From positions 1-64,000 of the forward strand of contig CAKSTW010000005.1 in assembly GCA_934501435.1 (NCBI GenBank): a stretch of 64,000 nucleotides of DNA, given 5' to 3'. Source of the DNA: an uncultured Eubacteriales bacterium. GTDB taxonomy: Bacteria > Bacillota > Clostridia > Oscillospirales > UBA644. Position 1 is the stretch's first letter; the number at the start of each line of letters is the position of its first letter. The notes under the pieces were generated by a model. The model saw nothing but the letters and a program-made list of their open reading frames with translations. It ran no database searches and had not been told where the DNA came from. This document shows positions 7,854 through 15,622 of this stretch, in pieces. The position numbers and the translations under genes are program-made.

Positions 7854-9074
7854 TTATTCAATAACGACTTTTATAAATATCTTTTTACCCTTTTTGACGA
7901 CGATGCCCTGTTTTAATTCCTCTGCGGAAAATTCCTTATAGGTGTCGGTTATTTTTTCGCCGTCAACCGAAATTCCGCCCTGCGAAACAAGGGTCCTGCC
8001 CTGTGAACGGGAGGGCGCTATTCCTGTCTTTTCGAGAATTGCCAGAATATTTATTTTGCCGTCGGTAAGGTCGCCTGCGGTAAGGACTGTCGTCGGCATA
8101 TTCTCCGACGCTCCCGAAGAAAAGATGGCTCTTGCGCTTTCCTGCGCTTTGTCCGCTTCTTCCTTGCCGTGTACCATTGATGTGAGCTCGTACGCAAGAA
8201 TTTCCTTCGCTTCGTTGAGTTTGCTGCCTTCCCACGTGTCCATCTCGTTTATCTGTTCGAGCGGCAGGAAAGTGAGCATTCTTATACATTTGAGAACGTC
8301 CGCGTCGTCGATATTTCTCCAATACTGGTAGAATTCAAAGGGAGACGTCTTGTTCGGGTCGAGCCATACCGCGCCTTTCGCTGTTTTTCCCATTTTCTTG
8401 CCCTCGGAGTTCATTAAGAGGGTAATGGTCATCGCGTAAGCGTCTTTTCCGAGTTTCTTTCTTATAAGTTCCGTTCCGCCGAGCATATTCGACCACTGGT
8501 CGTCTCCGCCGAACTGCATATTGCATCCGTAGTTCTGATAGAGGTAGTAGAAATCGTACGATTGCATTATCATATAGTTGAATTCGAGGAACGAAAGTCC
8601 CTTTTCCATTCTCTGCTTGTAACATTCCGCACGGAGCATGTTGTTTACCGAGAAACAAGCCCCGACTTCCCTTAAAAGTTCAACATAGTTGAGTTTTAAG
8701 AGCCAGTCCGCGTTGTTTACCATTATTGCTTTTCCGTCGCCGAATTCGATAAACTTTTCCATCTGCTTTCTGAAACATTCGCAGTTGTGGTTTATCGTTT
8801 CTTCGGTCATCATCGAACGCATGTCGGTTCTTCCCGACGGGTCGCCGATGTGTCCCGTGCCTCCGCCGACAAGAACGACGGGTCTGTTTCCCGCCATCTG
8901 AAGGCGTTTCATCAGGCAAAGCGCCATGAAGTGCCCTACGTGCAAGGAGTCGGCGGTTGGGTCAAACCCGATGTAAAACGTCGCTTTCCCCTCGTTTATA
9001 AGGTTTCTGATCTCTTCCTCGTCGGTGACCTGCGCTATAAGCCCTCTTTCGACGAGTTCTTCGTAAATTTTCAT
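7854..9074 (-). CDS. tyrS: Tyrosyl-tRNA synthetase
   Basis: The 406-residue class Ic synthetase charges tRNA-Tyr with tyrosine in the cytosol. The HIGH signature appears as HVGH (45-48), the KMSKS loop as KMGKT (227-231). DDQWSN in the middle belongs to the tyrosine and tRNA pocket. The C-terminal 70 residues form an S4-like RNA-binding domain (SQGGISVDGEKI). Length is normal. It is the second gene of a minus-strand pair, 17 bp after the Na/Pi cotransporter. No T-box leader is present, so it seems to rely on the promoter of that transporter. A short AGAGGT site precedes the start. Confidence 0.97.
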   Translation of the reverse strand: MKIYEELVERGLIAQVTDEEEIRNLINEGKATFYIGFDPTADSLHVGHFMALCLMKRLQMAGNRPVVLVGGGTGHIGDPSGRTDMRSMMTEETINHNCECFRKQMEKFIEFGDGKAIMVNNADWLLKLNYVELLREVGACFSVNNMLRAECYKQRMEKGLSFLEFNYMIMQSYDFYYLYQNYGCNMQFGGDDQWSNMLGGTELIRKKLGKDAYAMTITLLMNSEGKKMGKTAKGAVWLDPNKTSPFEFYQYWRNIDDADVLKCIRMLTFLPLEQINEMDTWEGSKLNEAKEILAYELTSMVHGKEEADKAQESARAIFSSGASENMPTTVLTAGDLTDGKINILAILEKTGIAPSRSQGRTLVSQGGISVDGEKITDTYKEFSAEELKQGIVVKKGKKIFIKVVIE

Positions 9075-9091
9075 TTTCCTACCTCTTTTTT

Positions 9092-10843
9092 TTACGGTAA
9101 TTTATATTTTTCAACGTAATGATTGAAATCTTCCTTGAAGTCTTCGGGTTCGCGTTTCTTGATGTCGTTAAGATACATGTGGCTGTTGAGAGACGAACCG
9201 TCGTGCTGTATTACTCCGACCGCGATATTCGAACAGTGGTCGGATATCCTTTCGAAAGCGGTGAGCAGCTCGGTGAAGATAAATCCGAGTTCTATCGTGC
9301 ATCTGCCTTCCTTTAAGCGGCGGATATGTCTGTCTTTGAGTTCGTGCTGAAGTTCGTCGACCGTCTGTTCGAGCGGTTCGGTCTTCTTTGCGAGCGCAAT
9401 GTCGTTATCGGTAAACGCCTTGAAAGTATTCGCGACAATTTCTCTTACCGCCGCGCTTATCGTGTCAACCTCTTTCTCCGCTTTTTCGGAGAACTTTATC
9501 TTCTTTTCGGTAAGTTCCCTTACCGCGTCGAGAATGTTTTCGGCGTGGTCGCCTATTCTTTCGAAATCGCCGATGACCTGCAAGAACTGCGATATTTCAC
9601 GGCTGTCCTTTTCTGTAACTTCGCAGGCGCTGAGTTTGACGAGATACGTTCCGAGAATATCCTCGTACCGGTCTATCTTTTCTTCGTTTTCGGAGATCTT
9701 ATCAAACAGTTTTTCGTTTCTGTTCGATATCTGGTCTATCGCCGCAAGCAAAGTCTTTTCGGTGCAGCGCGCCATATCGAAAACCACGTTCTTACACTGT
9801 TCGAGAGCAAAGGACGGGGAAGAGAGCAGACGCTCGTCGAGCAGCGGCATATCTTCGTCCGTTTTCCTGTCCCTGACGGTAAGAACGGCGAGTTTTCCGA
9901 GCTGTTTCGAAAAGGGCAGCAGAACGAGGACCGTGGAGACGTTGAAGATACTGTGTACCGCGGGAATACCGACGGCGTTGATCGTTTCGTCGATAAACGG
10001 GAAATGAAAGATAAGGTCAAGCCCGTAAAACGCCGCCATAAAGAGAAACGAGCCTATAATATTGAAGTAAAGATGAACGACGGCGGCTCTTTTTGCATTT
10101 TTGTTCGCTCCGATACAGGAAATAAGCGCCGTCGCGCAGGTTCCTATATTCTGACCGAGAATTATCGGGATCGCCGCTCCGTAGGTAATGCCTCCGGTTA
10201 CGGCAAGCGCCTGTAAAATACCTATGGACGCCGCGGACGACTGGATTATTCCGGTGACGACGGCTCCGGTGAGAAGACCGAGGATCGGGTTATTTGCAAA
10301 GAGCATTATGATTTCCGAAAAACCGGGCCAATCCTTGAGCCCTGCAACAGCGCCGCTCATCGTCGTCATACCGAAAATGAGAACGGCAAAAGAAACGAAT
10401 ATTTCTCCGAGGTCGCGTCTGCGGCTTTTTTTGCTTACGAGTATCATAAACACGCCGATAAGCGCGAGTATGGGAGAAAACGAATCGGGCTTTAACATCT
10501 CAACGAAGATGTTTGAACTTGAAATGTTTGTAAGACTCAATATCCATGCGGTTATCGTCGTACCGATGTTTGCGCCCATTATAATGCCGATAGCCTGGGA
10601 AAGTTCCATGATACCCGAGTTTACGAAACCGACGACCATGACGGTCGTAGCCGAAGACGACTGGATAACAATCGTTACAAGCATTCCGAGGACGGCGCCC
10701 TTTATCGGATTTCCCGCAACTTTTTCGAGAATCCTTTCGAGTTTTCCGCCCGAAACTTTACTTAACCCCTGTCCCATGTTGTGCATTCCGTATAAAAAGA
10801 GCGCAAGTCCCCCGCACAACCGGATCACCGAAAAAATGTCCAT
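9092..10843 (-). CDS. Na+/phosphate cotransporter family protein with PhoU-like tail
   Basis: The 583-residue membrane protein of the NptA/YjbB type couples sodium and inorganic phosphate movement. Two inverted Na_Pi_cotrans repeats show the hallmark IQSSSATT near residue 60 and IQSSAAS near residue 200. About eight hydrophobic segments lie in the first 310 residues. The rest (about 330-560) is a helical PhoU-like domain with two three-helix units, which usually links the transporter to phosphate signalling. GGAAGGGAA precedes the start. A TTGACA-17-TTTAAT promoter lies upstream, and tyrS follows after 17 bp, an odd partner with no known metabolic link. Confidence 0.92.
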   Translation of the reverse strand: MDIFSVIRLCGGLALFLYGMHNMGQGLSKVSGGKLERILEKVAGNPIKGAVLGMLVTIVIQSSSATTVMVVGFVNSGIMELSQAIGIIMGANIGTTITAWILSLTNISSSNIFVEMLKPDSFSPILALIGVFMILVSKKSRRRDLGEIFVSFAVLIFGMTTMSGAVAGLKDWPGFSEIIMLFANNPILGLLTGAVVTGIIQSSAASIGILQALAVTGGITYGAAIPIILGQNIGTCATALISCIGANKNAKRAAVVHLYFNIIGSFLFMAAFYGLDLIFHFPFIDETINAVGIPAVHSIFNVSTVLVLLPFSKQLGKLAVLTVRDRKTDEDMPLLDERLLSSPSFALEQCKNVVFDMARCTEKTLLAAIDQISNRNEKLFDKISENEEKIDRYEDILGTYLVKLSACEVTEKDSREISQFLQVIGDFERIGDHAENILDAVRELTEKKIKFSEKAEKEVDTISAAVREIVANTFKAFTDNDIALAKKTEPLEQTVDELQHELKDRHIRRLKEGRCTIELGFIFTELLTAFERISDHCSNIAVGVIQHDGSSLNSHMYLNDIKKREPEDFKEDFNHYVEKYKLP

Positions 10844-10884
10844 AATTTTTCCCTTCCGAATTCAATCAAAAATCTACCGATATC

Positions 10885-10913
10885 ATTAAACCACATATCG
10901 GAGCGTTTGTCAA
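10885..10913 (-). promoter_or_regulatory. Promoter of the Na/Pi transporter-tyrS pair
   Basis: On the minus strand TTGACA (10913-10908), a 17-bp spacer and TTTAAT (10890-10885) lie about 42 bp upstream of the transporter start. Confidence 0.6.
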
Positions 10914-10972
10914 TGAAAAAAAACGAAAAAGAAAAAATAGGGGATATTTCGTAAAAAATTCACAAAAAACCC

Positions 10973-11001
10973 TTGCGTTTCGGCATTTATTATGGTATAA
11001 T
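10973..11001 (+). promoter_or_regulatory. Promoter of the rplS operon
   Basis: TTGCGT, a 17-bp spacer and a perfect TATAAT. The transcript would start near 11008 and carry a leader of about 98 nt before rplS. Confidence 0.75.
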
Positions 11002-11007
11002 TACCAT

Positions 11008-11095
11008 TGCATGATATGAGTGGTCCTCTGCCTTTCTCTGCATGAACGCTCAGACCTTTTTTAGGTCAAAATATCTTGAAATAAAATTCAGGAGG
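11008..11095 (+). promoter_or_regulatory. Possible ribosomal protein L19 leader RNA
   Basis: The leader between the rplS promoter and its AGGAGG contains a small hairpin (GACC, T-rich loop, GGTC near 11052-11068) and further pairing potential upstream. Firmicutes often regulate rplS through an L19 leader. I cannot confirm the family consensus by eye, so this rests mainly on position. Confidence 0.3.
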
Positions 11096-11105
11096 AAAAG
11101 AGATT

Positions 11106-11450
11106 ATGAACAAGGCTATCGCAGCAATGACAAAAGACCAGCTCCGTGCCGAACCCCTTGATATCAAAGTCGGAAACACGGTAAGAGTCCATGTCAGAAT
11201 CAAAGAAGGCTCCAGAGAAAGAGTTCAGATCTTCGAAGGCATCGTTATTGCCAAAAAGCACGGAGGTATTTCCGAAACCTTTACCGTAAGACGCGTATCT
11301 TACGGAGTAGGCGTCGAGAAAGTATTCCCTATCAACTCTCCGAGCATTGAAAAGGTCGAACTTGTCCGTAAAGGTAAAGTCCGCCGCGCTAAACTCTATT
11401 ATCTCAGAGACAGAGTCGGTAAAGCTGCAAGAGTTAAAGAAGCACTTTAA
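11106..11450 (+). CDS. rplS: 50S ribosomal protein L19
   Basis: The 114-residue basic protein is of standard length. It sits at the 30S-50S interface of the ribosome. PLDIKVGNTVRVHVRIKEG, VQIFEGIVIAKKHGG and KAKLYYLRD-like RRAKLYYLRDRVGKAARVKE are the conserved blocks. The start is set by AGGAGG about 9 nt upstream. It heads the conserved Firmicutes gene order rplS-lepB-rbgA-rnhB-yraN and is probably the most highly expressed gene of that run. Confidence 0.98.
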   Translation: MNKAIAAMTKDQLRAEPLDIKVGNTVRVHVRIKEGSRERVQIFEGIVIAKKHGGISETFTVRRVSYGVGVEKVFPINSPSIEKVELVRKGKVRRAKLYYLRDRVGKAARVKEAL

Positions 11451-11539
11451 TTTCTTTGATCGGTGCAAAAGTAAAAGGCGAGGGTTTTGTTTTAATACGA
11501 AGCCGTCGCCTTTTTAACAACACGGAGGATTTTCGTCGG

Positions 11540-12121
11540 ATGGAAGCGAATAATCAAAACGAAAACATAACGGAAAAAGCCGCGGTGAAAACCCCGTCGG
11601 CTCTTGCGTCGTTTTTCGATCTTGTCGAAACGTGTATAACCGCCGCGGTAATCGCGGTCCTTATCCTGTTTTTTATTGCGAAAGTCGGAACCGTTGTCGG
11701 GACTTCGATGCTCAGCACTATGGAACCCGGCGACAGATACGTCCTTACTTCGCTTTTTTATACCCCGAAGCAGGGGGATATCGTCGTCTTTTCTCCGAAC
11801 GAAGATGACGCAAACGGCGAGAAACTCTGGGTCAAGCGCATTATCGCGACAGAGGGACAGACCGTTGAGATAAAGAGCGGAAAAGTCTATGTCGACGGCG
11901 AAAAACTCGACGAATACTATCTTGACGAGGACATCTATACCGAACCGAAACTTTACGGAGAAAAAACAGTCGTTCCCGACGGATGCGTTTTCGTTATGGG
12001 GGACAACCGCCCCGTAAGCAAGGACAGCCGCTATATAGGACCGGTAAGCGTGGAATCGATAGTCGGAAAAGTCTTTTTCAGGTTTTGGCCGCTAAATAAG
12101 ATCGGCACGGTGGAGCAATGA
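11540..12121 (+). CDS. lepB: Signal peptidase I
   Basis: The 193-residue membrane-anchored serine protease removes signal peptides from exported proteins. One N-terminal helix (about 25-48) anchors it. The nucleophile is S56 in GTSM and the general base is K99 in KRIIATEG. Box E reads VFVMGDNRPVSKDSRY. The start at 11540 is chosen because the upstream GGAGG is about 11 nt away and the anchor lies at the right distance. An in-frame start at 11456 would add 28 unlikely residues. The insertion LST after S-M makes the box B loop slightly unusual (TSMLSTMEPGD). It overlaps rbgA by 4 bp. Confidence 0.95.
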   Translation: MEANNQNENITEKAAVKTPSALASFFDLVETCITAAVIAVLILFFIAKVGTVVGTSMLSTMEPGDRYVLTSLFYTPKQGDIVVFSPNEDDANGEKLWVKRIIATEGQTVEIKSGKVYVDGEKLDEYYLDEDIYTEPKLYGEKTVVPDGCVFVMGDNRPVSKDSRYIGPVSVESIVGKVFFRFWPLNKIGTVEQ

Positions 12122-12993
12122 GCATAAACTGGTATCCCGGTCACATGACCAAAACCAAAAGAATGATAATCGACAGCCTCAAGGATATAGATATCGTCGT
12201 CGAACTGCTCGATTCGAGAATTCCTTTCGCGTCGAAAAATCCCGATATCGAACATCTCACAAAGGATAAACCCAAACTTCTGGTTCTCAATAAAAGCGAC
12301 CTTTCAGACCCCGCCGAAACGAAAAAATGGGCGGATTACTATAAAAAGAAGGGGTATTTTGTAATATCCCAGTCAAGCCTTCGTATGAATACCGAAGCGT
12401 TTACCTCGGCTCTCCGCGAACTTTTTGCCGAAAAGGCGGAAAAGTACGCAAAAAGAGGAATTACGAACAAGGCGATAAGAATAATGATACTCGGTATCCC
12501 GAACGTCGGGAAAAGCACCCTCATAAACGCCCTGAGCGGCGAAAGAAGAGTGAAAGCCGAGGACCGTCCCGGGGTCACCCGCGGAAAACAGTGGATAAGT
12601 CTTAAAGGCAATATTTCTCTTCTCGATACCCCCGGTATTTTGTGGGCAAAGCTCGAAAATCAGCACGCTGCGACCCGGCTTGCGATAACAGGCGCGATAA
12701 AGGACACCGTTCTTGACGTCGAAGATATTGCGTTCAGGCTTTTGCAGATATTGGTAAAAGACTATCCCGAAAACTTAAAGGAAAGATATAAACTTGATGA
12801 AATAAACCCCGATATCTACGAACTCATGCTTGATATCGGCAGAAAAAGAGGCTTTATAATAAAGGGCGGAGAAGTCAATACCGAAAGAACCGCCAACGTC
12901 CTGCTCGACGAATTCAGAGCGGGAAAAATAGGCAGGATTTCGCTTGAAAAGGTCGCTCTTTTCAATAAATACGAAACGGGAGACGAGGCGTGA
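12118..12993 (+). CDS. rbgA: Ribosome biogenesis GTPase RbgA (YlqF)
   Basis: The 291-residue protein is a circularly permuted GTPase that acts late in 50S subunit assembly. The motif order is G4 (NKSD, 58-61), then G1 (GIPNVGKST, 126-134), then G3 (DTPG, 170-173), which is diagnostic of the permuted YlqF family. INWYPGHM at the N-terminus is the family signature. The C-terminal helical domain (about 190-285) contacts rRNA in known members. It overlaps lepB by four bases (ATGA), implying translational coupling, and is followed immediately by rnhB. Confidence 0.96.
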   Translation: MSINWYPGHMTKTKRMIIDSLKDIDIVVELLDSRIPFASKNPDIEHLTKDKPKLLVLNKSDLSDPAETKKWADYYKKKGYFVISQSSLRMNTEAFTSALRELFAEKAEKYAKRGITNKAIRIMILGIPNVGKSTLINALSGERRVKAEDRPGVTRGKQWISLKGNISLLDTPGILWAKLENQHAATRLAITGAIKDTVLDVEDIAFRLLQILVKDYPENLKERYKLDEINPDIYELMLDIGRKRGFIIKGGEVNTERTANVLLDEFRAGKIGRISLEKVALFNKYETGDEA

Positions 12994-13598
12994 TGGATCT
13001 CTGGAGCTGCGAAAAGGCAAAACAAAGAAAAGACACCGTTTTCTGCGGAATAGACGAAGCGGGCAGAGGTCCTCTCTGCGGACCCGTATCCGCCGCCGCG
13101 GTCATTCTGCCTTTCGGCTGCAATATAGAAGGTCTCAACGACTCAAAAAAACTTTCCGAAAAAAAAAGGGAAGCGCTTTACGATATAATAGTCAAAGAGG
13201 CCGCGGCTTATGCCGTGGCTTTTTCGACCCCTGCGGAAATAGATAAATACAATATTCTGAACGCGACGTATCTGGCGATGAAAAGAGCGGTCGAAAAACT
13301 TTCGGTAAAACCCGATTTCATTTTCGTCGACGGCAACCGCGCGCCCGATTTCGGAATCGAGACCGAAACCATAGTCAAGGGGGACTCAAAAAGCGCGAAT
13401 ATCGCCGCCGCATCCATTCTTGCAAAAGTCACCCGTGACCGCTATATGAAGGAACTTGCCGAAAAATATCCCGAATATATGCTTGAAAAACATAAGGGCT
13501 ACCCGACAAAAGAGCATTACAGAATACTTCAGGCTTACGGCGTAAAGGACTTTTACCGTATGTCTTTTCTGAAGAATTTAGAGGATCACTATGAATAG
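12993..13598 (+). CDS. rnhB: Ribonuclease HII
   Basis: The 201-residue enzyme cleaves RNA in RNA-DNA hybrids and misincorporated ribonucleotides. The N-terminal CGIDEAGRGPLCGPV holds the first acidic residues of the metal site. FVDGNRAPDF and the KGDSKSANIAAASILAKVTRDR block supply further catalytic residues. The ATG at 12993 overlaps the rbgA stop. A GTG three bases upstream is an alternative. The last bases overlap yraN by 8 bp, consistent with one polycistronic mRNA. Confidence 0.96.
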   Translation: MDLWSCEKAKQRKDTVFCGIDEAGRGPLCGPVSAAAVILPFGCNIEGLNDSKKLSEKKREALYDIIVKEAAAYAVAFSTPAEIDKYNILNATYLAMKRAVEKLSVKPDFIFVDGNRAPDFGIETETIVKGDSKSANIAAASILAKVTRDRYMKELAEKYPEYMLEKHKGYPTKEHYRILQAYGVKDFYRMSFLKNLEDHYE

Positions 13599-14007
13599 CC
13601 CGTCGGCAAAGGCTCTCGGAACGGTCTTCGAGGGCGTCGCCGAAAAATTCCTGAAGGAAAACGGCTATAAGATACTTGAGCGCAATTATAAATACGGTAA
13701 GTACGAAATAGATATCATAGCGAAGAAAAAAACGGAGATCGCATTCGTCGAAGTCAAGAGCCGAAAGGAAAACAGTTATCTTCTGCCCGAACAGGCGGTC
13801 GACTCCGAAAAAATGAGACACATTCTCTATGCGGCAAGGGGATATATACGTTCTCTTTATGCAGACGGCATAGATGTTTACCGTCTTTCATACAGTTTTG
13901 ATGTCGCAGCGATAATCTATACCGAAAATTTTGATATATCCTCCGTGAAGTATTATAAAGATTACTACGTAGGAGACAAAGATGAGATACTTCGATTTGC
14001 ACTGTGA
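13591..14007 (+). CDS. YraN family (UPF0102) putative endonuclease
   Basis: The 138-residue protein has the restriction-endonuclease-like fold of the UPF0102 family. Conserved elements are GTVFEGVAEKFLKENGY, then the acidic YEIDIIAKK and FVEVKSR, which form a PD-(D/E)xK type active site (D, ExK). The biological role of the family is unsettled; DNA repair or recombination has been suggested because it accompanies rnhB. The C-terminus is longer than the bare domain by about 20 residues. It overlaps rnhB by 8 bp and the next gene by 26 bp. Confidence 0.88.
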   Translation: MNSPSAKALGTVFEGVAEKFLKENGYKILERNYKYGKYEIDIIAKKKTEIAFVEVKSRKENSYLLPEQAVDSEKMRHILYAARGYIRSLYADGIDVYRLSYSFDVAAIIYTENFDISSVKYYKDYYVGDKDEILRFAL

Positions 14008-14836
14008 TACCGCAACCTGTCTTTTCGACAGCGGCGAAACTTTTGAAAACACCGACTGCGCCGTCAACTCCCGCTCTGCAAAAACTTTTGAAAAATATGT
14101 CCAGACTTTTGCTTTCTGGTTTGACGACGTTACGCATGCAAGAGGCTTCGAATACTTAAAAAACGCTCTTGAATATTTCAGGAAAATCGTTCCCGAAATT
14201 TCCGCCGAACCCGTTTTGTCGGTCGAGGGCGGCGGCTGCCTTGAAGGGGATCCTGACAGAATTTTTTGGCTTAAAAACGAGGGCTTCCGCGTTTTCGGGC
14301 TTTCATGGAACGGTGAAAACGAACTTGCTTCGGGGAACGTCTTATCTCCGAAAAAAGGGCTTACCCCTCTCGGAAAAGAGGCTGTCGGAATTCTTGAAGA
14401 AACGGGGATTTTTCCCGATATTTCTCATCTTTCCGACGCGGGAGTTTTCGACGTCCTGTCCCTCGCTTCGGGCAAAATCGTCGCGACTCATTCCTGCGCG
14501 AGAAAGGTTTTTGATCATCCGAGAAACATAACCGATGAAATGATAAAAGAAATAATTTCGCGCGGCGGGCTTGTGGGTCTCAATCTGTATCCCGGCGCTC
14601 TTTCGGAAGACCCGAAAGCCGAAGACCTGCTTTTCCATGCGGAGCATATTTTGTCTCTCGGCGGCGAAAACGCGCTTGCTTTCGGCTGCGATTGGGACGG
14701 CACCGAACTTCCCGACGGGATTGCGGGACTTTCGTCTCTTCCGTCTTTGCGCGAAAAATTCGTTTCCGCCTTTTCGGAAAATATTTCCGAAAAAATTTTT
14801 TACGGCAACGCCGCCGCATTTTTTGATAAGGAGTAA
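13982..14836 (+). CDS. Membrane dipeptidase family (M19) metallopeptidase
   Basis: The 284-residue protein is related to renal dipeptidase. FDLHCDT at residues 4-10 gives the first metal ligands, SVEGGGCLEGD supplies the bridging glutamate, and DISHLSDAGVFDVL and ATHSCAR provide histidines. A late GCDWDG carries the catalytic aspartate. No signal peptide is visible, so it is probably cytosolic and cleaves dipeptides, possibly including D-amino-acid ones as other bacterial M19 enzymes do. It is shorter than typical members (about 310-400). It overlaps yraN by 26 bp. Confidence 0.85.
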   Translation: MRYFDLHCDTATCLFDSGETFENTDCAVNSRSAKTFEKYVQTFAFWFDDVTHARGFEYLKNALEYFRKIVPEISAEPVLSVEGGGCLEGDPDRIFWLKNEGFRVFGLSWNGENELASGNVLSPKKGLTPLGKEAVGILEETGIFPDISHLSDAGVFDVLSLASGKIVATHSCARKVFDHPRNITDEMIKEIISRGGLVGLNLYPGALSEDPKAEDLLFHAEHILSLGGENALAFGCDWDGTELPDGIAGLSSLPSLREKFVSAFSENISEKIFYGNAAAFFDKE

Positions 14837-14839
14837 TAT

Positions 14840-15508
14840 ATGTCGCTTTACGCAATGGCAGACCTTCATCTTTCCCTATCAGCCGATAAGCCGATGGACG
14901 TTTTCGGCGCGGCGTGGGAAAATTACGTCTGCCGCATAAAGGAAAACTGGCCGCTTACAAACGATGATACGATAGTCATTCCCGGAGACGTCTCATGGGC
15001 GATGGGCTTTGACGACCTGCGCGCGGATTTTGATTTTCTGGCGTCTCTTCCCGGTAAAAAAATAATATCAAAAGGCAACCATGACTATTGGTGGAACACC
15101 GTCAAGAAGATGAATGAATTCGCGGAACCTTACGGGAATATTTTCTTTCTGCACAATAACAGCTACGAATACGGCGACATTTCTATCTGCGGAACGCGCG
15201 GCTGGATCCAGGAACCGGGGGCTGAGGCGGACGTCAAAGTCCTGCGCCGGGAGGTTATCCGCCTTGAGGCGTCGCTTGCGTCCGCCAAACAAAAACCCGT
15301 CGTCTTTATGCACTATCCGCCGCTTTTTGCCGATCAGAAAAACGAAGAACTGATAGAAACGATGAAAAAATACGGCGTTACCGAGTGTTATTACGGTCAT
15401 CTGCACGGCGGCGCGTTTTCTCTTGCTGAAACGGGAACCGTAGACGGAATCTCATATAAACTGATTTCAGCCGATTTTCTCGGATTTTCGCCGGTTTTGG
15501 TAAGATAA
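14840..15508 (+). CDS. Calcineurin-like metallophosphoesterase
   Basis: The 222-residue protein has all the usual metal-site motifs: ADLHLS near residue 7, PGDVSWAM near 52, KGNHDYWW near 76, VVFMHYPP near 154 and GHLHGG near 184. No membrane segment or signal is visible. It belongs to the COG1768-type family, whose substrate is not established. It starts three bases after the dipeptidase stop and is probably the last gene of the rplS run, because a new promoter lies downstream at 15554. Confidence 0.86.
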   Translation: MSLYAMADLHLSLSADKPMDVFGAAWENYVCRIKENWPLTNDDTIVIPGDVSWAMGFDDLRADFDFLASLPGKKIISKGNHDYWWNTVKKMNEFAEPYGNIFFLHNNSYEYGDISICGTRGWIQEPGAEADVKVLRREVIRLEASLASAKQKPVVFMHYPPLFADQKNEELIETMKKYGVTECYYGHLHGGAFSLAETGTVDGISYKLISADFLGFSPVLVR

Positions 15509-15553
15509 AAGAAAACTTTTGTTGAATTTTTTACGAATGAATGGCAAAAGGTA

Positions 15554-15582
15554 TGGCAATTTCGCTTTTTTTATGCTATACT
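15554..15582 (+). promoter_or_regulatory. Promoter of tig
   Basis: TGGCAA, a 17-bp spacer with a T7 run, and TATACT, about 40 bp upstream of the trigger factor start. Confidence 0.65.
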
Positions 15583-15622
15583 TAAAAAGTACGAAAATTA
15601 TATAAGAGGAAGGTCTAAGAAA

